DNA from: Bacillota bacterium
Lineage (GTDB): Bacteria > Bacillota > Clostridia > DSM-8532
DNA length: 9,362 bases
Direction: 5' to 3'
Assembly (NCBI GenBank): GCA_023446675.1
Contig: JAEXPO010000281.1
Span: forward strand, 1 to 9,362
The position numbers were made by a program, and so were the translations under genes. This document shows positions 1 through 7,557 of the stretch, one piece after another. Numbering within the stretch: position 1 is the first letter of the stretch; every line of letters starts with the position of its first letter. A model generated the notes under the pieces. That model saw only the letters and a list, made by a program, of their open reading frames with translations. It did no database searches and was not told the origin of the DNA.

Positions 1-263
1 TATTAAACCTGATTCAGCTTAATATCAGCGGAAACACCGTTCTGCTCTGGTTTATGGCCTATCTGGTTTTTATACTTGAAATTGCCATTACCCTCAGCAT
101 GGAAAAGGGGGAGAGCCGCTGGCAAAATATCCTGCTTGTCGCGCTGATGTATTTCACATACTGTCAGCTTTGGCTGGCGGTAGCCGTTAAGGGCATGTGG
201 CATTATTTCCATGATGCTTATAAGGGGCGGGAGGCCAAATGGGATAAAACCGAACGTTTTTAA
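1..263 (+). CDS. C-terminal end of membrane glycosyltransferase (family 2, BcsA/PgaC-like), partial
   Basis: The gene begins before the window; its reading frame is open from base 3 to the TAA at 261-263, giving 86 visible residues. They contain two hydrophobic membrane segments (around TVLLWFMAYLVFILEIAIT and ILLVALMYFTYCQLWLAVAV) and a short charged tail ending KWDKTERF. A tail of the W-D/E-K-T-x-R type after the last membrane helices is typical of processive family 2 synthases such as PgaC/IcaA and BcsA relatives, which polymerise a beta-linked glycan and push it through the membrane. The next gene is a BcsB homologue, which supports a synthase role. The protein ends directly after the membrane region, so there is no C-terminal PilZ domain of the kind that lets classical BcsA sense cyclic di-GMP. 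The catalytic domain is outside the window, so the sugar substrate cannot be read. Confidence 0.75.
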   Translation, partial: LNLIQLNISGNTVLLWFMAYLVFILEIAITLSMEKGESRWQNILLVALMYFTYCQLWLAVAVKGMWHYFHDAYKGREAKWDKTERF

Positions 264-271
264 AAGGAGGG
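264..271 (+). promoter_or_regulatory. Ribosome binding site deciding the bcsB-like start
   Basis: AAGGAGGG lies immediately after the stop codon of the upstream glycosyltransferase gene. The nearest ATG (273) is only one or two bases away, too close for initiation. The ATG at 282 is about ten bases away and the ATG at 285 about thirteen, so 282 is preferred. Confidence 0.6.
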
Positions 272-281
272 AATGGATTTT

Positions 282-2402
282 ATGATGGTGAAGCGGGGAG
301 CGGCCCTTGTGCTGGCAGTCCTGATAATGCTCACAGGCCCTGTGGGAAGCAATGTAAGCCTTGGCGAGATAAAAAACAGTACCGTTTATTTGAATACCGT
401 CTACGAAAAAACCTTTGCTCTTAACAGGGAATTGGCATTTAAGGGGGTTATGAACGGGGATCGCATGTACTTTACGGTGGATTCCTACTGGAAAGCCGAG
501 GGCGGAGAAATCGTTCTCTATATAACCCAAAGCGCCCTTCTTGACAGGGGGCTTTCCACCATCACCCTGTCGGTAAACGGCAGCCCCATTCATTCGGCCC
601 GCCTGGATTATCCCGAAGCCCAGCCCGGAGTTTTGAAAGTACAAATACCCGGAGATTATTTAAAGGAAGGGATAAACGAGCTTAAGACGGAAACCTACAC
701 CCGCATTTCGGATAAGCCCTGTGCCGACGATGTCAATGAGGGCAACTGGGTTAAGGTTCACAAGGAGTCCTATGTTTCCCTTCAATTTCGTGAGGAAAAG
801 CCCGGCGGCCTTATTTCTCAGTATCCCTACCCTTTTGTCAGAGCGGCAGATGAGTGGGGCACAGGGGACACGGTGCTGCTTCTTAATGAAAATCCGGACA
901 AGGAGGAGCTGGCAGCCGCACTTCAGCTTTCGGCAGGGCTGGGAAAGCTGTCCGGCAGCCGCGATTTGGATCTTAACCTCTCCTTTTATTCAGCGGAAGA
1001 GGAGGGCAGGCTGACAGGAAAAAATATTCTTTATGTTGGAAAGGAAAATCAAGCACCGGAGGCTATTTTAAAGGCCATGCCCCAGGATAGCGCAACCAAT
1101 ATGACCCAAGGGGCTATTCTGTTTACAGCACCCTCCCCTTATGACAGAAATACCCTTCTTTTGGGTGTGGTGGCCAAAGGAGAGGGAGAGGCTCTTGATA
1201 AAGCCGTCCGGCTCCTTCAAAATGAAGACCTTTTGTCCCAGATAAAGGATGAAACCTGTCTGGTGCTTCCGGATGCCAAAGTGGATATTCTTGAGGAGCT
1301 GCCCGAGGCAACCCTTACCTTGGAGGAACTGGGCTATACCGGAGGGATAACCCTTACCGGTCCCTACCATCAGCAGGCCGTGGTTGGCATAAGCCTGCCC
1401 AAAAACAGAAAGCCCCAGTCGGGCGCCCGTTTGGAGCTTTATTTCAGGTACGCGGGCAATCTTAACTTTGAGCGTTCACTGGTAACGGCTTACTTAAGCG
1501 GAACGCCCATAGGCAGCAAAAGATTGGAGGCGGCCCATCAAAACGGGGATGTTCTTACACTGGACATACCGGCTGATGTTCCCTCCGGCAGTTATCTGGA
1601 ATTAACCCTGGCCTTTGAGCTGGAGCTCATTGGGGACGAATGCACCTTTAGGAGAGAGGATATGCCCTGGGCGTATGTGGAGCCCTCTTCCTTTATTCAT
1701 GTTCCCACACGGACAGAAAACGATCTTCTATTTGAAAACTATCCGTGGCCCCTTATAAGGGAAGGACGGTTTAATGCCGTATCGGTGGTGCTTCCCAAAA
1801 AAACCTCCGACATGAACCTGGAGCTTTTGGCCAATGTCTTTGCCTTTATGGGAAGAAGCCTTGTTTTTAACGACGGCGACTTGAAGGTGGTATGGGATGA
1901 GGAATTCAAGGACGGGGACAAAAATGCCAATTTTGTGCTGGCAGGCACGCCATCTCAGCTTGAATCCTTGAAGATACTGAATGATACTCTGTTTTTTAAA
2001 TACGACAGTGACTTTACCCGCTTTATCTCAAATGAGAAAAGGCTCCTGACCGAGAGCTATGCCCAAACACTGGCATCCCTGCAGCTTTTGGCCTCCCCTT
2101 ACAGCACCGGCAGGGGGATTTTTATTTTGACGGCTCCCAGGCTTCAGAGCCTGAGCTTGTTAAAAAATTATCTTACTCAAGGCGATAAAAACTATAACCT
2201 TCTGGGAAACGCAACTCTGGCTGAGCCCGGAGGCACTCTGGCCAATCACTATTTTATTAAAAAGGGGAGTACGGGAGGTATAGCGGAAAATGTGCCCGAG
2301 GACAATCAAACAGCTCTGATTTTCATAATTACCCTCGGCACCCTGCTCCTGTTCCTCATTCTGGCTTTAATACTTTACAGAAGAAGACGCAAGGTCCGGT
2401 AA
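282..2402 (+). CDS. BcsB-like exopolysaccharide synthase subunit (cellulose synthase regulatory/guiding subunit family)
   Basis: A 706-residue protein counted from the ATG at 282 (an in-frame ATG at 273 is too close to the ribosome binding site). It has an N-terminal signal peptide (about residues 1-24), a long extracytoplasmic part and a single C-terminal membrane helix (about 678-699) followed by RRRRKVR. This is the layout of BcsB, which sits outside the membrane, docks on the synthase BcsA through its terminal helix and guides the emerging glycan. The body fits the known alternating plan: carbohydrate-binding-like domain, flavodoxin-like domain, then the same pair again. The two carbohydrate-binding-like parts carry matching signatures, DKPCADDVNEGNWV near 144-157 and GDECTFRREDMPWAYVEPSS near 451-470. 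Length is typical. It lies 18 bases after the glycosyltransferase and 48 before the GH113-like gene, so all three are probably one operon. Whether the product is cellulose is not shown by the sequence. Confidence 0.85.
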   Translation: MMVKRGAALVLAVLIMLTGPVGSNVSLGEIKNSTVYLNTVYEKTFALNRELAFKGVMNGDRMYFTVDSYWKAEGGEIVLYITQSALLDRGLSTITLSVNGSPIHSARLDYPEAQPGVLKVQIPGDYLKEGINELKTETYTRISDKPCADDVNEGNWVKVHKESYVSLQFREEKPGGLISQYPYPFVRAADEWGTGDTVLLLNENPDKEELAAALQLSAGLGKLSGSRDLDLNLSFYSAEEEGRLTGKNILYVGKENQAPEAILKAMPQDSATNMTQGAILFTAPSPYDRNTLLLGVVAKGEGEALDKAVRLLQNEDLLSQIKDETCLVLPDAKVDILEELPEATLTLEELGYTGGITLTGPYHQQAVVGISLPKNRKPQSGARLELYFRYAGNLNFERSLVTAYLSGTPIGSKRLEAAHQNGDVLTLDIPADVPSGSYLELTLAFELELIGDECTFRREDMPWAYVEPSSFIHVPTRTENDLLFENYPWPLIREGRFNAVSVVLPKKTSDMNLELLANVFAFMGRSLVFNDGDLKVVWDEEFKDGDKNANFVLAGTPSQLESLKILNDTLFFKYDSDFTRFISNEKRLLTESYAQTLASLQLLASPYSTGRGIFILTAPRLQSLSLLKNYLTQGDKNYNLLGNATLAEPGGTLANHYFIKKGSTGGIAENVPEDNQTALIFIITLGTLLLFLILALILYRRRRKVR

Positions 2403-2431
2403 CCTGCTCATAAAGCCCTTTCTCTTTTTGC

Positions 2432-2441
2432 AAGGGGGGTG
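2432..2441 (+). promoter_or_regulatory. Ribosome binding site deciding the GH113-like start
   Basis: AAGGGGGGTG matches the anti-Shine-Dalgarno target well and sits about ten bases before the ATG at 2451. The alternative GTG start at 2439 lies inside this element and is therefore unlikely. Confidence 0.55.
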
Positions 2442-2450
2442 AAAACCCGC

Positions 2451-3554
2451 ATGTACTCTGGAATAAGGTATTTGAAAAAGGGAGCTATTATAGTTTTAGT
2501 CCTGGTTTTGGTTTCACCCCTGATCCGAACCGGATCGTGGTATGAAACAAGGGAAGAAAATAGGTTCTGGCAGCCTAAAATAAAGTCCGGCAGCCTGTCG
2601 GTAGACTATTCTCCGGAGCAGGTTCTGTCGGATATTGAAAGACTGGGCCTGAATACTATAACTGTTCCTGTTATGGTACTTGTGGAAAATGTCCGTTCCT
2701 CTTACATGGAGCTGGACAGGGAGAGTGTGGACAAGGCGGTTAACCTTATCCAAATCCTTAAAAAAAGCGGGATTGGCGTTATTCTGGAGCCTTACCCCTG
2801 GATTGACGGGGGAAGGGTGTATGAAACGGTGTGGGACCCGGAGGATCCCCGGATTTTTTTCCAGCAATGGCGGGAGAGGGTCATTGCACCGCTTATAAAG
2901 GAGATAGCCATACCCTTAAGGACGGAGGCCTTTTGCATGGGAGCCAACCTTGTTAAGCTTGAAGGTTGGGAGGGCCAGTGGCTTGCCCTTTTAAAGGCTA
3001 TTCGTAAGCTTTATGGAGGAGCTGTTACCTATCGTGTAAACTGGTGGGCGACAGCCCGGTGGGAGGACGGAGCAGAAATAAAAGAAAATACCCGCCGCTA
3101 TGACGCCCTTTTAAAGAGCGGGCTTTTAGCTCAATTGGACTTTATCTCCATCGCGGCCTATTTTGAACTGTCGGATAAGCCGGTGAACACGGTAAAAGAC
3201 CTTGAAGCGGCTCTTGTGAATTCTAAGGTTTATAGCAGGGGACAGAATATATTAGGTGAAATTCAAGCGCTTCATGCAGTTTTTGACAAGCCCATTTTTT
3301 TTGGCGAGCTGGGCTTCCCAAGAAGGGAGCACGCGGCTACCCAGCCCTGGAACCCGGAGCCTTCCCCGGTGGAAGACGGCTCCGAGCAGGCCCGCTGCTT
3401 TGAAGCATACAGGAGGACCTTTACCATGGACTGGTTTCTTGGCTTTTCCGTTTTTGCGGTGGGGAACCGCGGGGAGGACAAAAACTTTTATCCCTCGGAG
3501 GAAAGCGCTCGGATAATACGAGACTGGTTTGCCAAAAGCAGTAATTCGGAATAG
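2451..3554 (+). CDS. GH113-like TIM-barrel glycoside hydrolase, signal-anchored, acid/base Glu replaced by Asn
   Basis: A 367-residue protein with a hydrophobic N-terminal segment (about 9-25) acting as signal peptide or anchor, then a single TIM-barrel domain. The order of motifs resembles family GH113 (beta-mannanase type): a strand with LGLNTITVPVMV, a strand with GVILEPYPWIDGG, FCMGANL (161-167), TYRVNWW (193-199), FISIAAYFEL and KPIFFGELGFPRR (280-292). In GH113 the acid/base Glu sits in a G-x-E-L/M motif after strand 4 and the nucleophile Glu at the end of strand 7. Here the first motif reads G-A-N-L, so the expected Glu is Asn166 (codon AAC, 2946-2948), while Glu286 is kept at the nucleophile position. 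The protein may be a non-catalytic binder, or use another residue. It follows the BcsB-like gene, where other synthase operons carry a polymer-trimming hydrolase (for example GH8 BcsZ), so it likely acts on the same polymer outside the cell. Family placement is by motif pattern, not alignment. Confidence 0.7.
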   Translation: MYSGIRYLKKGAIIVLVLVLVSPLIRTGSWYETREENRFWQPKIKSGSLSVDYSPEQVLSDIERLGLNTITVPVMVLVENVRSSYMELDRESVDKAVNLIQILKKSGIGVILEPYPWIDGGRVYETVWDPEDPRIFFQQWRERVIAPLIKEIAIPLRTEAFCMGANLVKLEGWEGQWLALLKAIRKLYGGAVTYRVNWWATARWEDGAEIKENTRRYDALLKSGLLAQLDFISIAAYFELSDKPVNTVKDLEAALVNSKVYSRGQNILGEIQALHAVFDKPIFFGELGFPRREHAATQPWNPEPSPVEDGSEQARCFEAYRRTFTMDWFLGFSVFAVGNRGEDKNFYPSEESARIIRDWFAKSSNSE

Positions 3555-3618
3555 GGGAGGGCGCTGCAAAGTGATTTCATGCCTGTCAAGCCAAAGCAGT
3601 TGTTTTATTTCGTTATTT

Positions 3619-3650
3619 GGCTTAATCCTATTACGATTAAAGAGCCATTT
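3619..3650 (+). terminator. Possible weak intrinsic terminator of the exopolysaccharide operon
   Basis: GGCTTAATC (3619-3627) can pair with GATTAA (3635-3640) and, across a three-base bulge, with GCC (3644-3646); ATTTT follows. The stem is imperfect and the U run short, so this is a weak candidate. No better terminator is visible before the convergent gene. Confidence 0.25.
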
Positions 3651-3665
3651 TGGGGTAAAAGCAGC

Positions 3666-3746
3666 TTAATCTCTTCCCAAAAGAACCTTAAGAAGGCTTA
3701 AGAATTCAGCCCGGTAAGGATCCTTTTCCACTATGGAAAGGCGGCT
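3666..3746 (-). pseudogene. Severed in-frame C-terminal tail of the YfbK-like lipoprotein gene
   Basis: Immediately after the TAA stop at 3747-3749, in the same frame, 26 sense codons run to a second TAA at 3666-3668. They encode SRLSIVEKDPYRAEFLSLL and then KVLLGRD. In YfbK relatives the protein ends with a segment of the D-P-x-(G)YRAEF-x-x-L(V/L) type soon after the SSY-x-x-x-x-L stretch, which is where the truncated protein stops. Joined together the product would be about 545 residues, a usual length. The tail has no start codon of its own. A nonsense mutation or a sequencing error best explains it; the context CGC-TAA-AGC is not a recognised readthrough signal. Confidence 0.65.
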
Positions 3747-5303
3747 TTAGCGGGTTACAAGGTCAAGATAGGAGGAGGTTCCCTTAAAGGCAGAATCCCT
3801 AAGTAGCATGCCTGCCTGAGCCACTGCGGAGGCAAAGGCCATGTTATCCGAAAGAATGGAGGTTACCGCTTCATCGCCAACCGGGTAGGACAAAAGCCGG
3901 CTTGTGTCACCGTCCGGATCCTTATACCGGACATTAACCGTCAGCCATTCCTCGCTTCCCGTGGGCTTAATCTCCTGGTACTTAAGAGAAACGCCGTCAA
4001 TGGGCTGAGCCGAATTAGGCTCCACTATTTCATAAAGCACCGTTACCTGATGGCCCGCACCTATTTCGCCGCCGTCCTTGGTATCGTCGTTAAAATCCTC
4101 GGAAGCCATAAGACGGTTTTCATAACCTACCAGGCGATAGCCTGTTACTTTTTCCGGATTGAATTCCACCTGGAATTTAACATCCTTTGCCACCGTCAGA
4201 AGGGTTCCGCCCATTTCTTCTATCAACACCTTGCGGGCTTCGTCAATGGTGTCGATATAGGCATAGTTGCCGTTTCCATTGTTAGCAAGAGCCTCCATTT
4301 TATTATCCTTCAAATTGCCGGTGCCAAAACCCATGACGGAAAGGAAAACACCTTCCTTGCGTTTTTTCTCAATGAGTCGTGTAAGCTCTCCCTCACTGGT
4401 AACTCCCACATTCAGATCGCCGTCGGTAGCAAGAATAATCCGGTTGTTGCCTCCCTTAACAAAGTGTTTTTTTGCAATGGAGTAGGCGGTTTCAATACCC
4501 TTGGAGCCTGCGGTGCTGCCGCCGGAAGTGAGGTTCTCAATTGCTGACATAATGACGTCCTTACGGCTTCCGTTAACGCCGTTTAACACCACCTCATCAG
4601 AGGAGGCATAGGTGACGATGGAAACCGTATCCTTCTCGGTTAAGGTTTCACAAAGGAGCAGAAAGGCTCTCTGCACCAGGGGAAGCTTTTCCGGAGTATT
4701 CATGGAACCGGAAACATCAATAAGAAATACCAGATTGGAGGCGGGCAAATTCTCCATTTGCACATCAGGAGCTTTCAAACCCACCAGAAGAAGGCGTGTG
4801 TTTTCGTTCCAGGGGCAGGGCCCGATTTGTGCGGTTACGGAAAAGGGCTCCCCGGAAGCCGGATCCGGATAATCGTATTTAAAGTAATTTATCATTTCCT
4901 CAATGCGTACGGAGTCGGCCGGAGGGAGCTCGCCTGTGTTGAGCATGCGGCGGATATTGGCATAGGAGGCGGTATCCACATCGGCGGCAAAGGTGGAAAG
5001 GGGATTGGCCTGGGAGGACAGAAAGCGGTTTTCCACAATGGTTTTGTATTCCTCTGTGTTAAATTCGTTATTCACACTCTCACTGTATTGAAGAACGATA
5101 TCCTTGTCATTAAGTGAAAAAGCTTCCATAGCCACACCGGCCTCGCCCTGGCCAAGGTTGTAAGCGCCGGAGTTGGAAGCGGACGCCTGGGGATAAGGTT
5201 CGAAGTTAATGTCGGTAGTACTTTTGCTTGAACCTGAGCCTGAGCATGCTGTGGTAAGCAGCATGACTGAAAGCAGAAGGCTAAGCGGAGCCATTTTTTT
5301 CAT
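3747..5303 (-). CDS. YfbK-family von Willebrand factor A lipoprotein, C-terminally truncated
   Basis: A 518-residue lipoprotein. The signal peptide ends in MLLTTAC with Cys20 as the probable lipidated residue, followed by a Ser/Gly-rich linker. Residues about 90-185 match the region preceding the VWA domain in YfbK proteins (STFAADVDTASYANIRRML, VRIEEMINYF). The VWA domain (about 190-365) has a complete metal-ion-dependent adhesion site: D-V-S-G-S at 196-200, the Thr of GGSTAG at 264, and ATDGD at 292-296. Residues about 370-518 are the DUF3520-type C-terminal domain. The role of the family is not well defined; metal-dependent protein binding at the cell surface is expected. The start is well set by GGAGGA (5311-5316), seven bases upstream. 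It is transcribed away from thrS behind the thrS terminator, so it needs its own promoter; none is convincing. The family normally continues about 25-30 residues further; see the adjacent remnant. Confidence 0.85.
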   Translation of the reverse strand: MKKMAPLSLLLSVMLLTTACSGSGSSKSTTDINFEPYPQASASNSGAYNLGQGEAGVAMEAFSLNDKDIVLQYSESVNNEFNTEEYKTIVENRFLSSQANPLSTFAADVDTASYANIRRMLNTGELPPADSVRIEEMINYFKYDYPDPASGEPFSVTAQIGPCPWNENTRLLLVGLKAPDVQMENLPASNLVFLIDVSGSMNTPEKLPLVQRAFLLLCETLTEKDTVSIVTYASSDEVVLNGVNGSRKDVIMSAIENLTSGGSTAGSKGIETAYSIAKKHFVKGGNNRIILATDGDLNVGVTSEGELTRLIEKKRKEGVFLSVMGFGTGNLKDNKMEALANNGNGNYAYIDTIDEARKVLIEEMGGTLLTVAKDVKFQVEFNPEKVTGYRLVGYENRLMASEDFNDDTKDGGEIGAGHQVTVLYEIVEPNSAQPIDGVSLKYQEIKPTGSEEWLTVNVRYKDPDGDTSRLLSYPVGDEAVTSILSDNMAFASAVAQAGMLLRDSAFKGTSSYLDLVTR

Positions 5304-5466
5304 AATCGTTTCCTCCTTTTTCCTGTTACCTATGAGACGGCGGCTCCTTTAATTTGGTTTACAGATAAATTATTTTTTTAGAAACGGCCTGTCGGCATAG
5401 GCTCTCCCTTTTCGTTTCAAAACGGCTAAAGTGCTTTTTCATAGTGCTTATAAAGAGATCTAAAGT

Positions 5467-5520
5467 AAAAAAAGGCGGAGCATTCAATACTTTAAGTCAT
5501 TGAACGGCTCCGCCTTTTTT
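5467..5520 (-). terminator. Strong symmetrical intrinsic terminator downstream of thrS
   Basis: GGCGGAGC (5474-5481) pairs perfectly with GCTCCGCC (5507-5514). A run of seven A lies on the left (5467-5473) and six T on the right (5515-5520), so the hairpin extends with A-U pairs and can work in either direction. The loop holds a nested pairing, TTCAAT with ATTGAA. It lies 50 bases past the thrS stop codon and insulates the lipoprotein gene from thrS transcription. Confidence 0.9.
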
Positions 5521-5570
5521 GTTCTTTTTTCAGTCAGCCTAAGGATATAGACGTTTATAAGCGGTACTCA

Positions 5571-7511
5571 TTACCTCAATTTAAGATTAATTTCATTAAC
5601 GATTTTATCTATAAACGAGTCAACAGAGAGTACGCCCAAATCCCCTTCCTTGCGGGAGCGGACGGCAACCACGCCGTTTTCAGCCTCTTTATCGCCGATA
5701 ACCAGCATATAGGGAATCTTTTCAAGCTGCGCTTCCCTTATTTTATAGCCGATTTTCTCATTACGGGTGTCCACTTCACCCCGAATACCCTTCTCACGAA
5801 GCTTCTTTAGAATGGAAGCACCATGCTCTCCATGCTTTTCGGCGATAGGCAGAATCTTTACCTGTACAGGAGCCAGCCAGGTGGGGAAGGCACCGGCATA
5901 CTTTTCGATGAGAAGAGCCAGTGTACGCTCGTAGCAGCCAATAGAGGTGCGGTGAATAACATAGGGGTACTTTTTCTGTCCGTCCCTGTCCACATACTGC
6001 ATGCCGAATTTTTCTGCAAGCTGAAAGTCAATCTGGATGGTTATGAGGGTATCCTCCTTGCCATGGACATTTTTAATCTGAATATCCAGCTTGGGGCCAT
6101 AAAAGGCCGCTTCACCCTCCTGTTCCACATAGGGAACCTTTAAGTGATCCAGAATCTGGCGCATGAGATTCTGGGCATTTTCCCATTCCTCAGCGCTTCC
6201 AATGTATTTATCCTTATTGTTGGGATCCCATTTTGAGAAGCGATAGGAAACGTCTTCGTCAAATCCCAGAGTATTGATCATATAGGAGGCCAGGTCGATG
6301 CAGGCCGCGAATTCTTCTTCCAGCTGTTCGGGCATGCAGGCAATATGTCCTTCGGAGATGGTAAACTGTCTCACTCTTATAAGGCCGTGCATTTCACCGG
6401 AGGACTCGTTGCGAAAAAGGGTGGAAGTCTCATTCAGGCGCATGGGAAGCTCTCTGTAGCTCCGCATACGGGCCAGGTAAACCTGGAACTGGAAGGGGCA
6501 GGTCATGGGCCTTAAGGCAAAAACCTCAGCATCCTTGTCCTCGGGGTTGCCCATTATAAACATGCCGTCCCTGTAATGATCCCAATGGCCTGATATTTTA
6601 TATAAATCGCTTTTGGCCATGAAGGGAGTTTTTGTGAGCATATAGCCCCTGCGCTCCTCTTCGTCCTCCACAAAGCGCTGAAGGGTTTGGACGATTTTGG
6701 CCCCTTTTGGCATTAAAATGGGTAGGCCCTGACCGATATAGTCAACAGTAGTAAAAAGCTCCAGCTCCCTGCCCAGCTTGTTATGATCCCTCCGCTTGGC
6801 TTCCTCCAGGCGTTCAAGATACTCTTCCAGGTCCTTCTTTTTCGGATAGGCCGTGCCGTAGATGCGCTGGAGCATTTTATTTTTTTCGCTGCCCTTCCAA
6901 TAGGCGCCTGCGCTGTGAGTAAGCTTAAAAGCCTTTATTTTTCCCGTGGAAGCAAGGTGAGGGCCTGCACAGAGATCCAAAAATTCTCCCTGACGGTAAA
7001 AGCTCAATTCCGCGTCCTCCGGCAATTCCTGGATAAGCTGAACCTTATAGGGCTCGGCTTTTTCCTCCATGAGAGCCAAAGCCTCTGAACGGGATAGAGT
7101 AAAGCGCTCAATCTTTAAATCCTCCCGGATAATTTTATCCATCTCTTTTTCCAGCTTTTCCAGGTCCTCACTGGTAAAGGGCTTCTCAGAATCAAAATCG
7201 TAATAAAAGCCGGCAGCTGTAGCCGGTCCGATAGCAAGCTTAAGTGCAGGGAAAAGACGCTTTGCAGCCTGAGCGAGAATGTGGGAAGCCGTGTGGCGAT
7301 ACGCAAAGCGTCCACCCTCATCCTCAAAGGTAAGAAAGGTAAGCGAGCAGTCTTTTTCAAGGGTATAGCGAAGGTCCTTCAGAACACCGTCAACCTCAGC
7401 CGCAAGTGCCATACGAGCAAGGTCGGGACTGATGCTTTCGGCAGCTTGACGGAGAGCTATGCCTTCTTCAAACTCTTTGTGAGATCCATTCTTCAATAAG
7501 ACGTTAATCAT
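5571..7511 (-). CDS. thrS: Threonyl-tRNA synthetase
   Basis: A full-length 646-residue class II synthetase that charges tRNA-Thr in the cytoplasm. Domains in order: TGS (about 1-62); the second N-terminal editing domain (about 63-225) with HTASH (His73, His77) and CAGPH (Cys181, His185), which clears mischarged Ser-tRNA-Thr; the catalytic core (about 243-540) with motif 2 around FRNESSGEMHGLIRVRQF (Arg367) and motif 3 GCYERTLALLIE (Arg529); and the anticodon-binding domain (about 545-646). The zinc ligands that select threonine are present as Cys338, His389 and His520. The usual MNCPGHMQ segment reads MTCPFQFQ, a variant I associate with clostridial and related enzymes. The start at 7511 is supported by GGAGG (7521-7525) nine bases upstream. 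It is monocistronic between its own promoter and a strong terminator, and is controlled by a threonine T-box leader. Confidence 0.98.
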   Translation of the reverse strand: MINVLLKNGSHKEFEEGIALRQAAESISPDLARMALAAEVDGVLKDLRYTLEKDCSLTFLTFEDEGGRFAYRHTASHILAQAAKRLFPALKLAIGPATAAGFYYDFDSEKPFTSEDLEKLEKEMDKIIREDLKIERFTLSRSEALALMEEKAEPYKVQLIQELPEDAELSFYRQGEFLDLCAGPHLASTGKIKAFKLTHSAGAYWKGSEKNKMLQRIYGTAYPKKKDLEEYLERLEEAKRRDHNKLGRELELFTTVDYIGQGLPILMPKGAKIVQTLQRFVEDEEERRGYMLTKTPFMAKSDLYKISGHWDHYRDGMFIMGNPEDKDAEVFALRPMTCPFQFQVYLARMRSYRELPMRLNETSTLFRNESSGEMHGLIRVRQFTISEGHIACMPEQLEEEFAACIDLASYMINTLGFDEDVSYRFSKWDPNNKDKYIGSAEEWENAQNLMRQILDHLKVPYVEQEGEAAFYGPKLDIQIKNVHGKEDTLITIQIDFQLAEKFGMQYVDRDGQKKYPYVIHRTSIGCYERTLALLIEKYAGAFPTWLAPVQVKILPIAEKHGEHGASILKKLREKGIRGEVDTRNEKIGYKIREAQLEKIPYMLVIGDKEAENGVVAVRSRKEGDLGVLSVDSFIDKIVNEINLKLR

Positions 7512-7557
7512 AATTTATTGCCTCCTTCTTTTCGGCAGCTCCTTATTTTTTTGCATA

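Noticed and set aside
3..644. 213-codon minus-strand open frame opposite the glycosyltransferase and BcsB-like genes
   Set aside because: It runs antisense to two clearly coding genes in a conserved operon, has no recognisable motif and is explained by codon bias on the other strand.
3579..3701. 40-codon plus-strand frame starting at ATG 3579 (begins MPVKPKQLFYF)
   Set aside because: No properly spaced ribosome binding site, and its end overlaps the conserved severed tail of the convergent lipoprotein gene.
3722..3741. CCTTTTCCA/TGGAAAGG hairpin as a terminator for the lipoprotein gene
   Set aside because: The stem has a bulged base, no U tract follows on either strand, and it falls inside the conserved severed coding tail.
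4050..4547. 165-codon plus-strand open frame within the VWA lipoprotein gene
   Set aside because: Antisense to the VWA domain with its intact metal-binding motifs; no domain and no ribosome binding site seen.
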